DNA of 64,000 nt, from NCBI GenBank assembly GCA_028023455.1, contig JAQFVV010001053.1:58194-122193 (forward strand), read 5' to 3'. Below, piece after piece: positions 49,848-62,912 of the stretch. This DNA is from Epiperipatus broadwayi. Lineage: Eukaryota > Onychophora > Udeonychophora > Euonychophora > Peripatidae. The notes below the pieces were generated by a model, which saw only the letters and a list, made by a program, of their open reading frames with translations, did no database searches and was not told where the DNA came from. Position 1 is the first letter of the stretch; each line of letters opens with the position of its first letter. The translations under genes and the position numbers were made by a program.

Positions 49848-50501
49848 CAGCACTTACTTTACGATAGCAAATCTTCAAACTTTAATGGATAGATTTCAAT
49901 ATACTGTATCTATTATCTCTTCAGCTATCCATACCTTTGCAAATGTAATGATGGAATGCCCAACTGGAGCAACTGATGAGTTCTGGTTCAGCAAGAAATA
50001 TGTATATAGGAAATAATTTTTATTTTTACCCATGTGTGTGGTCTTGTGTATTGATTGTATGAGATAGGTTACATAGGTAATGGGAGCATAAAAATCTGTG
50101 TTCAAATTCCTTATAAAATATGTGTGAACACAATTGTTTTAAAATTATTTTACTAAACATCTTTTAGTTATAATGTTAGTATTTATAAAGATGCACCATG
50201 TTTTCCAAAATAAAAGTTCTCTACTATTTTACCTAAAGCTTCAGATTTTATTATTGTCTACCAATATAGGATATAAATAATAAGAGTATTTACTATTTAA
50301 TTGAAATTTTTATCCACCATCCATCTCTATTAGATATTCTTTATTAATTTGAAAAGTATTATCAAAACTTATAATAATGTATTTTCAAATAAATATACTA
50401 TTTTTAACATTATATTCTCTAGGTAGTCTATTTAAATGAAACAAACTGAATTTTATTCACATCAGTTAAACTACAGAATTCCATTAAACTAATGCTTGAA
50501 G

Positions 50502-50589
<88 letters not shown>

Positions 50590-53500
50590 AGGCAGTCGGA
50601 TCTAAGTTTGATCCTAGCTTCATGACATCTCTCCAGAAGCCCACTTCAAACCCTAGTACTAACCTTAAAGTTCAGATGCAATGGGACTTTATATGTTCAA
50701 TCCATGCTAGTTTCCTTAAAGAAAAAAACTATTACATAAATGTGTGTTAAAATTAACTCATTTGAGGTTTAAATTAATCAATTCTATTAATAAATTCATG
50801 ATAGAATTATTCATGAATTTATATACATTATAACTGTGTGGATTGTGCGTATATATTTATAAATATTTAAACATATATATTTTTTCTAAAGTTTCATTGT
50901 GTTGTGAATGTTTTATTTTACTTTTAAATAGTTTGTTCAAATTTTAGTGATTAAAAACTACATTCTTTCGATAAGCTTTCAGATTGTCCCTTTCCAAAAA
51001 CAATGGGTAAATATTTATTAATTAGAAAAAATATAATTATTTAAAATGTAAGGATGGTTCCTAATTAAAATCATTTTTCTGATTTTAAAAATTCATTTTC
51101 TAATTAGAAAATGAATTCAAGTTAATGAGTTTGAAAGCCTTATCGAGTGAATGTATCTAAAAACAATTAGAAAAATTTTGTAACATTGATAATGAAAGAA
51201 GAGCTAGCCTGAAGGCATCAGAGGACAGTATAAATATCCCAGAAAAGTTGGGAGAGGGAGAAGCCATCTTTGTTTAGAGAAGAAACATTAAACTCTGTGC
51301 ATTTTTAAATTATGATTTTAAATAGTGTTTCTATCATGGTGAGGGGCTAAACTTCAGGAATCGGACTACTGCTCCTGAAGTCCCCTGAAAATCTTTAATG
51401 AAGCTGCTAAATCCTTTCTGGACCAATCTTGCTGCCCAAGAATCATGAAAAAATCAATCAAAATCCTGTTCAAGTAATTTACTGAATGTACGCCTACATT
51501 TCCATCATCTCTGATGTGTAAACTAAGGAACCAGCCCTGGAAGAAAGGGTAATATAATTCATCATGAACCTAACTTCCTGGCCAGTTGCCAAACTTTACT
51601 TTACACTCACTTTAAAAGCTCTTCTCATTCCTAAATGTAAAAATCTATATAAAACTTTCTTTTTATTTATGCTACTTTAAATTATATAGTAATTTTCTCC
51701 ATCTCTAGTCCTTAGATTTAACGTTCCTTTCTTACGATGGTGGTTCAATTATTGTACTATATATATTTATTGAGTAATTTATTAATGTCATTTATTTTTA
51801 ATTATATGCCAATAATCCTTCGACTTGATGATCTCTTTTGTTCCATTTGCTTTATACAAATAATAAAATGTTAAGTCTGATAGTAATTTCCACCCATTAG
51901 AACTAAATTTACAGTTCTATTAATCATCAAGTCAAAATAATTTATTCAATGTTTGCTATTTTATAATTAGCTAATAATAAATCATTATCTTCGATTCTAC
52001 CCTCTGTCCCCAGCTCTTTTATCAGGTTAACACTTGTTTATCTACTTATATTTATAATCTTAAAATATTTTTGCAAAGGGGTTGATACAGGAATCAAATG
52101 AAAAATTCTAATCCAAATGTTTTTTACTATATATTAATATTCAGGAAGAGGATGATGTTTGGGGGCACAATTAATATAATTTTATAACTGCTTTAAAATA
52201 ATTTTAGTTATAAACTCATTTGATTTTAATTAATTTGATCAAGTCATCACGTAGAGCATTCTATAATAAATTGGGTTTTATTATTCAAACGGTGACTATC
52301 AAGTCATCATCTTCAAACGTTGCTGATGCAGAGCAATCTTCCATTCCATAGGCTTGTCATTGGTGATATTACTATTATTTTAATTATAGAAGGAGAAATC
52401 AATTCCTCCCCGTTTATATTATATTTGGAACACCAAAAATTCATAACTATGATTCGGCCTGGCTTTCCTTGTGTTCCACATATCCTTAAAGGGCAGTAAG
52501 ACTTGTAAAATACATGCTGCCATACTACTTAAATCACTGACAAGCTCTTACATTTCCTGTTCATTTTATAGCTCATACTTCGTGAGCACCATTACCTCTC
52601 TGTTCCAGTAAAGCCTGCTCTTATGCTCGTAATTCATGATGAAGTGATTTCATTAAAGTCAAGCAAATTCTTAGTCATCTCTACTTAATAAGTTTTCTAG
52701 TAAAAGTTAAAGTAATGCCCTAAATACGTATCTTGCTCTTCAGGAATTGATTTGTGAATGTGAATATAAATCTCACATTCTTTCGTATGAAATTAGAAAT
52801 AATAAATTTCTGTCACCATTGAATACCTTTATCTGCCCTTCCTTTTTGTTGGGGACATAGACATATAGACTTTTATAATATTGGGTAATAGTTGTTGGCA
52901 TATAATAGGGACTGCCATTCTTATTGTAATTATAAACTCTGTTTAAGGACTAGAGGTAATCAATATAGTCATCACTTAAAAGTTGAACAAAAACTATTAC
53001 TATTATTATTAAACATTTTATTAACACACTTGGTTTCTTAACTCTTTTATTCAATCATTATTTTAATGTTAATGCTCACTGTCTGTGTAGGCAACCTGAA
53101 CACGTACATATGATTTGACATATATTTATCTTTAGTTAGTTTATTAGCCGTTATTAGTGTCAGTTCAGAGGTCTCAAATCATCATCATCCATTGAGCTAG
53201 TTTCTCAGTGCATAGTCATGTACCATTGATATAAATCATCCATTGATTTGATCAAAGCTTGTGAGTTGGGTTTGAATTCAGTTGGGTTTGGCTGAGTTTG
53301 AATCCGACTTGGAGTGAGGTTGTTGGTGGGTGGTTTTTCGACCTGTACATTGGTTATGTTTTGGCCCCTCAATCATTGAGGCCTCGATAAATTAAATGTT
53401 TCTGTAGAAAGTGATATTTTGAAGAGTATTGTATATATATATATTTAAAAAAGTTGTGTGATTTATATATAACGCTCAACTGAAATGATTTTAATAAATT

Positions 53501-53710
53501 AAAATGTCATTTTGTAATTTTTCTCTTATACTTAAATGTTTTCAAGACTATTTTTTCTTAAACGTTCATTCATTAATACATTTGTTAGTTAAATAACATA
53601 ACAGTATCGTTAGTCAGAATAATTATTTAAAGAAAAAAGTAATAAGATAGAATATATGTAAAAATTAAATATATGTGGATTTTATACTATATCAGTATAT
53701 ATATATATAT
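49368..53710. other. AT-rich sequence upstream of the lectin exon, no gene recognised
   Basis: Expected to hold the 5' exons of the lectin gene, but none was identifiable. TTTGAACACAGACATTCAAG near 49687 repeats a block at 12785. 51190-51600 is less AT-rich and contains TATAAATA at about 51221 followed by purine-rich sequence, reminiscent of a solo LTR promoter; no repeat partner supports this. Confidence 0.45.
50505..50587. repeat. (AT)n microsatellite
   Basis: About 41 AT units. It produces a spurious Tyr-Ile repeat reading frame. Confidence 0.95.
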
Positions 53711-54118
53711 GAAAAACAAAAAAACACAAGTTAAAAAACTTGCTAACGCTTGTATTTATGATAACAGATGGCGTTCTACCAAAAACACCATCAAGCGTAG
53801 TTTTCTGTTTACATAAATGTCAGAGCGAGTATTCACCATCTCTAACTTTAATTCCACATTCAGATCATGATTTCAAGCTATTTGCTATCGTCAGTGAAAC
53901 ACAGGAATAAGAAACTAGATCTAAACACAAACTCTGAGCATTTATGAAACAGTTTCTATTCAGCTTGCAAGCGTGAATCTTTTAGACACGTTAATGTTTT
54001 TAAACTCAGCATAGCAAGCCACACAGCTACATGGGTCTGATCTCAGTTCAGCATCACCACATAGTAGAAGCCTCTGAAATATACATCATTGCAAGAAAGA
54101 CCTCAAAGGTACATTTAT
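53711..54118 (+). repeat. Repeat family D, tandem unit 1 (408 bp)
   Basis: Near-identical to the following unit and directly adjacent. It begins GAAAAACAAAAAAACACAAG after an AT run and ends in CATTGCAAGAAAGA plus a short linker. The few differences between units suggest a recent duplication. Confidence 0.9.
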
Positions 54119-54504
54119 GAAAAACAAAAAAAAACACAAGTTAAAAAACTTGCTAACGCTTGTATTTATGATAACAGATGGCATTCTACCAAAAACACCG
54201 TCAAGCGTAGTTTTCTGTTTACATAAATGTCAGAGCAAGTATTCACTATCTCTAACTTTAATTCCACTTTCAGATCATGATTTCAAGCTATTTGCTATCG
54301 TCAGTGAAAGACAGGAATAAGAAACTAGATCTAAACACAAACTCTGAGCATTTATGAAACAGTTTCTATTCAGCTTGCAAGTGTGAATCTTTTAGACATG
54401 TTAATGTCTTCAAACTCAGCATAGCAAGCCAGATAGCTACATTGATCTCAGTTCAGCATCACCACATAGTAGAAGCCTCTGCAATATACATCATTGCAAA
54501 AAAG
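54119..54504 (+). repeat. Repeat family D, tandem unit 2
   Basis: Direct copy of unit 1, in turn mirrored by the inverted copy at 54509-54800. The 67-codon frame across it (54117-54320) is not thought to be a gene: the same frame in unit 1 carries substitutions without sign of selection that I can see. Confidence 0.9.
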
Positions 54505-54508
54505 ATGC

Positions 54509-54800
54509 AGAACTGAGATCAGACCCATGTAGCTATCTGGCTTGCTATGTTGAGTTTGAACATTAATGTGTCTAAAAGATTCACTCTTGCAAGCTGAATA
54601 GAAACTGTTTCATAAATGCTCAGAGTTTGTGTTTAGATCTAGTTTCTTATTCCTGTCTTTCACTGACGATAGCAAATACCTTGAAATCATGATCTGAAAG
54701 TGGAATTAAAGTTAGAGATAGTGAATACTCGCTCTAACATTTATGTAAACAGAAAACTATGCTTGACGGTGTTTTTGGTAAAATGCCATCTGTTATCATA
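54509..54800 (-). repeat. Repeat family D, inverted unit
   Basis: Reverse complement of 54166-54457 with few mismatches and about 51 bp between the arms, giving a 292-bp-arm palindrome. An (AT)n follows at 54800-54818. Units 1 and 2 plus this one make a head-tail-tail trio. Confidence 0.9.
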
Positions 54801-56029
54801 TATATATATATATATATTATAAGTTTCTGTTATACATGTTTGTTACAGTCAGGAGGAAAGAAAATTATTGTTAGAAAAGTAGTAAAGAGTAGATCAAAGC
54901 ATGGGGTAAAATTAGATGAAACATTTTTTTTTATCAAAATTAATTAGTGTTTAGCTCAGTATATATGTAAAAATATCCAATATCAATTACATGTTAAAAG
55001 TTTTAATTTCAAAGTATTGCTTGCTCGCACATATATTAAATGTATCTCCATATTTAGTAACCTCAAAGCAGGTGAAGACCTTCAAACTGCAAAGTATATG
55101 TCAAGTGGTCCAATGCAGTGTGACAATACACTTAAATGACAATAATTTCTAGAGTAACCTCAAAGCAGGTGAAGACCTTTTGTGTAACACCAAGCAGCCA
55201 GATGCAGTTGGCAAAATGCTTCAATTGTTTACACGCTCTTATGCTAGCAAGATTGAAAAATGATATCAACAAATAAAAGTTTTGTGTAAAATATTAATTT
55301 TGACTTTTTGTGTGTGTGAAAGCCTCAGGCTTAGTGAAAAGGAAATAGTTGAACTCCTGTATTTAAACTCAGGTCAGGAATGCATCAGTTGTTAATAAAT
55401 AATATATATTCATCAATCAAATTGTTTTATCACAAAATTAAGTCAATCATGTATGTTTTGGGGGTCAGTGGGTTATATTACATATCCTATTGATCTCATT
55501 TTGCTGTCTTGTACCTATATAAATAACTTTGTCAGCAAATATGATTGTCAGCACAGCAGTGGGTGAGTTGCCTAAACAATACAAACTAAATGTGTCCAAC
55601 ATAGAGAATTACTAGTACTACCTACTAAAATATATCAATATTTGTATGTTACTGATAATTTGTATAGTCTTTTTTAAGACATGGAAGAGCAGTTGAACAA
55701 AAGAGAAGTGAGTAATGCTTTTTTTTCTTATATTTAATAGTTTTTAAATAAAATACATGTCTCATTCAAAGAATTAACAGAACGAGCTAACCAAGAAAAT
55801 GTAGATGAACTAAACTAAACTAAAAAGGGCAGATCAGCTAGATTAGGGAAATAATATGCAGTAGCTAGTGAAGATAGGGACAATGGGACCAGTGGTCAAA
55901 AACCTAACTCAATATATTTTTTAAAAAAATTATTATATAAATATTCATATTAATAGTGATAGTGCCATGCCAATATATGTTTATGATAATTTGTATGACC
56001 TATCATTTTCAAGACAATAATACATCTCT
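54801..56029. other. No gene; two-copy tandem repeat at 55056-55250
   Basis: AGTAACCTCAAAGCAGGTGA starts at 55056 and again at 55153, a 97-bp period, with CAATGCAGT/GATGCAGTT in the second half of each unit. 55680-55900 may carry decayed upstream sequence (ORF1 or 5' UTR) of the LINE that follows. Confidence 0.5.
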
Positions 56030-56049
56030 ATTTTATACAAACTAGAATG

Positions 56050-56480
56050 GGAAAGCCACAGGAAAATTCATCAAATTCTCAATACCTTCTGATCCAAATT
56101 ATAGATTTTTATGGTAAAGACTGGAAAGACAAGAATGGATGGTGGCTATAGTTTACAAAGCTACTAGATATACTCAAGAATATACAAAGTTTTAAAGAAA
56201 ATGGAAAGAGAATAATGGTTATAGGAGATATGTATGGGCATATTGAAGAAATTGATGATGTAAATAATAAGAATGGATAGATTTTGATGAAATTTTGTCA
56301 GAGTGGGAATTTGAGCATTGGAAATTTATCAAATATTTATGAGGGACAATAGACCTCATCTAAAAATAATATATTTCACACAATAGATTGTGTATTGGTA
56401 GAGAAGGAAAGAATAAATAAAGTACAGAAAATTAAGGTGTTTGATAATAAAGAGAGAGTATGTAATAATGACCATAACTT
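56050..56480 (+). pseudogene. LINE APE-type endonuclease, broken
   Basis: After a frameshift near 56190, MVIGDMYGHIEEIDDVNNKN corresponds to the GDxNxH motif (Asn replaced by Tyr), followed by FHTIDCVLVEKE (STIDYVL-type) and VCNNDHNF (SDHN-type with Ser lost). These residues make the active site that nicks target DNA; three of them have changed, so it is inactive. Confidence 0.75.
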
Positions 56481-57119
56481 TTTTTAATTGAAATAGTTAG
56501 TAATGTGATTGGAGAATAGAAATAAAAGTAGAAACAATAGTGAAAGATGTGGATGGATAGGGAATGATAAGAATAAGTTGGAAAAGTATAAAATTCAAGT
56601 TGAAGAAACCATGGGAGAATTGCCTGCGGTTGAGTATAAGAACTGGTGTGATGAAATAGAAAAAGTGGCAAATAGGGTTTTAGTTGAGAATATTCAGAAG
56701 AATAAAAGTAATAAAAAGTGAGATTTAGTAAAAGTGTAAAAGAGAGAAAAAGCATGCAGAGAATATGAGTGTATTATTAAGAACAAAGAAAGTGAAAATA
56801 TATAATAATGCTAAAGAAGAAAAGTACTAAGAAAAGAAGATGGCTAATATAGATAAGTATATAGAGAGAATGAATTTGAATAGTAAATTGATGGAGGATG
56901 TTAATAAAAGTGAAAGTGATGGGAGTAAAAAAAATGGAATTGCATTAAAAGAAAAAATTATGTAACAGATATTATTATTAAATGATGAAGAAATAGAGTG
57001 TAGCTCTAGAGAAGAATTAGAGAGATTCTTAAATAGGTATGTATTGGATATAGAAACGAATTAGATGTGAAGGACAGAGACATAGAAAATATAAAAGCAT
57101 ATAGTAAAGAAAATATTAA

Positions 57120-58060
57120 ATTTACAGAAAATGAACTGAATGAGGCAGGGAAGAAATTGAAAAGTGAAAATGCAAGAGGTTTGGATGGATGGGTAGTAGA
57201 AATGGTAATGAATTTAGGGCATAGGGCAAATTAAAGCTATTATCATGTTTAATAAGATGGCACAGAAAAGAGTTTTTCCAGGTAGTTGAAATAATACAAG
57301 AGTAAGATTGTTAATTAAAGGAAAGGATAATGATCATAGAAAGTTAAACAATAATAGACTGATAGTGCTAACATCAGTTTTATACAAAGTTTTTTTAATT
57401 ATGGTTGCTGGAAGAGTTGCAAATTGGATGGAATAAAACAATGTTACAGGGGAAATGCAAGGTGGTTTTAGGTAAGATAGGCATCTAGGATATAGTCAGT
57501 TTATAGTTACACAACTTATGGATATGATTAGAAATTGAGGTAGTCAGTTAAATATGGGTTTTATAGATATAAATATGGCATATGATAGTGTAAATAGAAA
57601 TATATTATGGATAAAGTTTAACACTTTTGGGGATGGAATGGGGATGGATAAACATTTAGTGGATAATATTAATAAATTTATATGAAAATAATTATTATAC
57701 ATATCAATTAGGGGATTTAGAATCAGTTAAAGTTAAATGGGGTAGGACTAAGCAAGGATGCCTATGCCACCTATTTTGTTTTTGTTGTATTTGAGTGAAA
57801 TGGAAAGAACAATAGAAAAACTAAGAAGATGTATAGAGGTATTGTTAATAGGTGGTAAGGGAGCATATTTTTTTCCAGGTATTTTTGAGGATAATGTCAT
57901 TTTGTGTGCAGAAAGAAGAGAAGATAAGTAAGTTATGCTGAGGACATGCACAAGGGTTGGTAAAAAGTTGGGGATTAAATTTAGTGATGAAAAATCAAAT
58001 GTAATAATAGTCAATACTGAGGAAAGAGAAGACAAACAATTTCATTGGGGGATATATATA
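57120..58060 (+). pseudogene. LINE reverse transcriptase, broken
   Basis: Blocks in order: LKSENARGLDGW, EMQGGFR, GSQLNMGFIDINMAYDSVNR (first catalytic Asp region, the usual FIDxxKAYDSVxR), then GRTKQGC, and a catalytic box reading IFEDNVILCAERRED in place of FADD, followed by KFSDEKSNVIIVN. Loss of the DD pair is certain from the sequence. Confidence 0.8.
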
Positions 58061-58377
58061 GTTAAGTGTAGTGAATAGATATAGTTATTTGGGAATCATC
58101 ATGAGTAATCAAAAAAATTGCTTGGATGAATGGAAGAAAAATTGATAAATGAAGCAAAGAAAAGAAAGAGATTGATAAAGAAATCAACAGTGTTTTCATA
58201 TAATAAATATGATGTAGCTAACATTGTATGGAAAGAAGTGGCAGTAGCAGGTTTATTATATGGCAATGATGTGTCATGTGTGGGAATTAGATTACATTGA
58301 AAAAGTACAAAGTTAAGTAGGAACACAGGCACTAGATGCAAATATGTGGACAGCAAATGAGGTAATCCAAGAAAGAA

Positions 58378-59102
58378 ATGGGATTGTCAAATTTTTATAT
58401 GAGAGATGCAAAAAATAAAACAAAAATGTTATGTAGATTGCAGTTTATGGATAATAAAAGAATATCCAAAATAGTATTCAGTTGGGTTATGAGTAAAGGA
58501 GAGGTGACAAGATGGGTAAGAAAGGTCATCCAGTATGCAGAAGATTTGGATAAAAAATTTATATCAGTAGAATTGTACAAGAGGTGGGATGATTGTGTTA
58601 GGAGGATTATTGAGTGTTATTGTGGTAATGAATGGGATTGAAGAATAGATGTATTAATAAAGAAAATGGAATTGGAGAGATGGGGAACTAGTATGGAGAG
58701 TAAAAAGAGTTTAAATATATATAGAAGTAAAAAGAATGTTGGGTGCAAGCTAATTTATGATAATAGCAAGGAAAGTAATTTATTGTTTGAGGTTAAATGG
58801 GAGCTTTAACAACAAGGGAATATATGCATAAATGGAAAATTATGGGTGATTTAATCTCCAAGTTGTGTAAGGCAGGCATAGAAAATATTAGGTATTTATT
58901 GATTCAATGTAAATGCTTGAAAGCAGAAAAAGTACAAAAAATGAAGTTATGGAAAACTAAATATAAACAAAGTGATTATATAGAAAATGGGTTATTGGTT
59001 TTTATGTTGGGTTTGGGAACAGATAAGGGGGATTTAGATATGAAGGCCATAAAATTGACAAAGATTATTTTGTGTAAATGGGATGGAGTAGGATATGGGT
59101 AA
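58378..59102 (+). pseudogene. LINE C-terminal region with Cys/His motif
   Basis: Frames 58378-58641 (LSNFYMRDAKNKTKM, LQFMDNKRISKIVF, VTRWVRKVIQYAEDL) and 58797-59102 (EYMHKWKIMGDLISKLCKAG, IRYLLIQCKCL) parallel 4930-5588 of copy 1. The first cysteine of the C-x2-C pair is replaced by Ser (SKLC). One frameshift separates the two frames. Confidence 0.8.
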
Positions 59103-59213
59103 ACTTTCGGTGGGGAATGGACAGTTATGGTAAAGTAACTAACAGGTTTCTCTGGACATTGTTGCTGAGAGATTCCTGATTCCACATGAGAAGTCAGAGT
59201 GGATCACATCACA

Positions 59214-60539
59214 AAATTTGGCATATTACATTCCTTATTTATTTTAATGATGAAACAGTTTGGGAAAATATTACACAGTTTACAATTATATAAAAACTGC
59301 AATCTACTTTTTACATTGTCACTTTTTTCCATTCTTGTAAAATCCAAATTTGAATCACCGTATTGAAATTTATATCCCAAAGTAAATAACAAGATTAACC
59401 ATTCCAAATTTCAGCACCACACCTCTTACATTTCAGCATTTCTGGTGCTTTTCTTTCTCTCACACATCAATGTAAATTATATGATAAAATAATTATTTAT
59501 TTTCAGAAAATAATAAATTTGACTTCATTAGATCCATATTTTTGTCTACTACTGAAATTAATTTTAAATGTTAACATTTTGTTTCTGTAAATATTTAAAA
59601 ATTACACCATACTCAAAACAAAGACATTACATGTCATGTTTCTAAAAAGATTATTTTCAATTTATAAAATCAACAAAATATTTATTAATTTTCATTATTT
59701 TTTAAACATTTGAAACGTATAATTATTTATTTCTCTTATATCTAACGAATTATGCTTTAAATGTTTAAATTTTTTGAATATTTATTGAAAAATTATGATA
59801 TTTTCTTTACTCATAAATAAAGTTGATTGTTTATGTCATAGCTTTTCTTCTAATTTGCTTCAAGCCATATTTATGTTAGCTGCTAATATAACATTATATT
59901 TTTGAAAATAAATTGTCAAGGCAAAATAAGTTATTAATAATTTATATTTCTTGATATCTAATAAATATAGTGCAAATTATTTTTGTAAAAAAAAAAATAA
60001 AACCATAATAAATTTGCAAAAAGACATATTTTTGTATCGTTGGAAACTGCAATATCATAAACACCAAATGTTTTTCAGCCTTGGCAAGAGACAATGGCTG
60101 AACATGTCAGGGCAGGGCTTATGTTTATTGTAAGAGTGGGAATTTTGAATTTCCCACCTTTTGGCATGGAATATTCTGAAAAAAAATATTATATTAAAAT
60201 ATACCATTTTACAAGCAATTTAAGTATAATACTTAAGAAAAAGTCACTAGGGGGCGAATTAACCAAACGACAAAATAATTCAGTTCAACCAGTAGTAAAG
60301 TTATTAAAATACCAAGAGATTAAAATGATTATTTTAAGGAATATAATTTATCAGTGCAAACATTGGTTATTTTGTTAATATTAAGTATGGAGGTGTTTAT
60401 TATATCTATAAATATTTAGAGTGTTTGAACTATTTTTTTTAATATTCGTGATATTGATTAATGGTTTAATTTTAAAAGTCATTGTCAATATTATTTTACT
60501 AATTAATATAGAAAAAATTATAAAAAATTTGATGGAAAA
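59214..60539. other. AT-rich stretch, no gene recognised
   Basis: Short frames at 59951-60133 and 60094-60378 have no recognisable domain. 60080-60165 is locally less AT-rich. Confidence 0.5.
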
Positions 60540-60614
60540 ATTACTTTTCTATACAATAAAAGTTTAAGTCAACAACTGTATATTTCAAATCATGGTTCTA
60601 AATACATTGGTGGT

Positions 60615-61079
60615 ATGAGGATCAATAGTAATTTGGAGTTAAAAGTTGCTGTTGAACATTCTTTTAGTATAATTAAATGTTCTTCTCATATATCAAATGA
60701 ATACTTAAAAAAAGTAAACATTAAGAAATTTAAAAACAAAGTTAACTACAATTGGAATTTGCAAATATATAGATTTAAAAAGTTTATTCATGATAACAAT
60801 ATTGTTTGTTTAAAAGAACATAAAGGTCTGAGAATATGTATTATGTCAAAGTTTGATTACTACAATGAAACTTTAATTCAAATGGAAAAGCTTAAATTTA
60901 AAAACGTTGAAAAATTAAATATTGAAAATTTCCATTTAAAATTTATTGATGATATTTTAAAAAAAGCTAAAAATAATAAATATATAGATGCTGCTATATA
61001 TTATCATCTTTATCCTTCTGCTGCCATTTGTCCTAGAATTTTTTCGATATTAAATTATATAAACAAGATAAACCTTTAA
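60615..61079 (+). pseudogene. PLE RT N-terminal part
   Basis: 154-codon frame. KEHKGLRICIMSKFDYYNET matches the PLE KxDKGxxxVIMxKxDYY block; HLYPSAAICPRIFSILNYIN matches the P-x-x-PRIYGLPKIHK block, with the lysine-histidine lost. Downstream in the next frame LLRLMIDVDESFYYETCRFI continues it as the PLRxIV...YxxxxFI block. Confidence 0.8.
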
Positions 61080-61084
61080 GATTA

Positions 61085-61279
61085 ATGATTGATGTTGATG
61101 AATCATTTTATTATGAAACATGTAGATTTATAAAATCATTGTTAGTAAAATTTCTTGGTTTTGGAAACAATACTATTAATTCATTGTTTAATTTTGTAAA
61201 GAAAATTTATAAGGTATTAAAATTAGTGATAATGGTAGTATTTGTACATTTGATATATGGGAGATATACGATTCAATAG
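61085..61279 (+). pseudogene. PLE RT continuation
   Basis: Frame following 60615-61079 by a frameshift: FIKSLLVKFLGFGNNTINSL, then, in another frame, SICTFDIWEIYDSID, which holds the first catalytic Asp region (SFDIxxLYxSI in intact PLEs). Confidence 0.7.
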
Positions 61280-61989
61280 ATAGATTAAAATCTATGAAAT
61301 TATATTACATGCTTTCTCATTTAAAAAAATGGATGTTAAAAGAGTAAAATTTATAAATGATGTATTATGATTTATTGATAAAATGTATATATATGATATT
61401 TTTAATGAAGATTTTGTAAAATGCATAATGTTTGGCTCATGGGTCTTCAGTAGTTTAAATAGTTTAGGAAGGATTAAATTCAAAGTAAATATTATGAAGA
61501 AAAAATTTCCAATTTAATATTTAGATATTAAAGCTACTCACAATAAAAATAAATTAGATTAGTGTATGTTAATGAAAGATATTGAAAAAAGAGGATATAT
61601 TCCTTGGGATTCAAATGTGCCAATAATAAATAAATTGTCAGAGGTGAAATCATTTTGATTTAGAAATGATAAATATATGTAAATATAATTTTGATAAAAT
61701 AAATCATATAAATATATTTACCATGGATGTATTAAGTATTGGATGTAATCATAAGTTGATTTATAATATTATTAGTAATTTGAATAAAAATTGTAAGATT
61801 TAAGTTCTAAAGATATTAATAAAACAAAATATTTTTGGATATCAATGCCACCATTCATTTATTAGCAAACAAATGGTATTTACAAAGCTCAATTTATAAA
61901 AATATATGTAAAGTTGCATTTTATACTACTCCAAATTAAAATAGATTGCTAAATAATTAGAAAAAATAGGTTGTACGTATTTTTAAAAT

Positions 61990-62105
61990 CAAAGCTATGT
62001 AATACATAAATGAATTTGTGTTTGTGGAAAAGGATATATAGATGAATCTCAGTGTGCATTGGATAAGAGATCAAATGAACATTTTATTGTTGTATAAGTG
62101 AGTAA
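61990..62105 (+). pseudogene. PLE GIY-YIG endonuclease fragment
   Basis: Reads ICVCGKGYIDESQCALDKRS then NEHFIVV: CxC-G-K-GYI-x-x-S aligns with the YIG strand (YIG changed to YID), and the L-x-x-R-x-x-EH helix with the catalytic Arg region, as in the endonucleases at 21611-21880 and 63690. Confidence 0.65.
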
Positions 62106-62640
62106 AGAAATCAAGACAAAAGCGAATGTTAAAGATGGATGTTAAAGATATTGAGGACATCATCTTACGTATTTTTGATCCTAATGTTACATGTAAGTAC
62201 TATTTTGATTTAATAAAGTGAAAATTATATGTATTAAGAAAGAAATAATAATAAACATAAAATTAGGGAAGCTAAGTTTATAAAGTGCTTGGAAAACAGC
62301 ATTTAATATTACAGACAAGCTGCTAATATAAAGATTAATGAATTGATGGGAAATTGATTTATGATGTAATTACCTTTGTAAACATTTATAATGTTTTTGA
62401 AATAGAATTTGAATATAGTTAATAAGGACAACTTAGATTGTTTGACAGTATTTCTATTAAAAATTATACTTAGTATTTTTTTTAAAAAAATTGTTTACTG
62501 TATTAATTATTGTATTGTTTTAACGGAGATTTATATATATATATGTTTTTTCATTATAATTGGAATACAGATATTGATTTTTAATATTATATATATATGT
62601 AAAATAAATAAAATATCCGTTAATTAAAAAACAATATTGT

Positions 62641-62805
62641 AATTATAATTGAAATAATATTTTTATCGGTTTACAAACAATTACAAACAATCTTTAAATC
62701 CACAGAAGTACTTTCAAGTTACTTTCTAACCTGCCTCAGCTGCGGATTTAAGGATTGTTTATAATTAAGTTTGTAAACCATTAAAATATTATTTCAATTA
62801 TAATT
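62641..62805. repeat. Hairpin (MITE-like) element, ~62-bp arms
   Basis: 62641-62702 and 62742-62805 are inverted copies with a few mismatches and a ~39-bp loop that is the least AT-rich part. Both ends read AATTATAATTGAAATAATAT inward. It lies between the two tandem PLE copies. The palindromic terminus itself (AATTATAATT) hides any target duplication. Confidence 0.85.
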
Positions 62806-62912
62806 ATATATATATCATTATTCAATAAAATTTAGAGGTCTTCATCTAAAACATATCCAATTGATTATCAAATTTTTTCTCCAATATAGTTGATGAGGTT
62901 ATCCTAATTTTT

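Larger units (their letters stand above)
56030..59213 (+). mobile_element. Non-LTR retrotransposon (LINE), longer copy 2
   Basis: Same family as 4246-5755 but including the endonuclease and the whole RT. Order: APE-type endonuclease (56050-56480), linker, RT (57120-58060), C-terminal region with Cys/His motif (58380-59100), and 3' UTR matching copy 1. Numerous stops. The two copies share orientation and are about 52 kb apart, so recombination between them could delete or duplicate the interval. Confidence 0.88.
60540..62400 (+). mobile_element. Penelope-like element, upstream tandem copy
   Basis: N-terminal region and RT up to the first catalytic motif (60615-61280), then a jump past the YxDD box into the post-catalytic block (61430-61640) and the GIY-YIG endonuclease (about 61990-62100). 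The catalytic part of the RT appears deleted around 61330-61430. Many stops. Classed as PLE because of the order RT then GIY-YIG and the characteristic RT wording. Confidence 0.8.

Noticed and set aside
51190-51600. Solo LTR with TATAAATA
   Set aside because: No second copy, no TG...CA borders or target duplication recognised.
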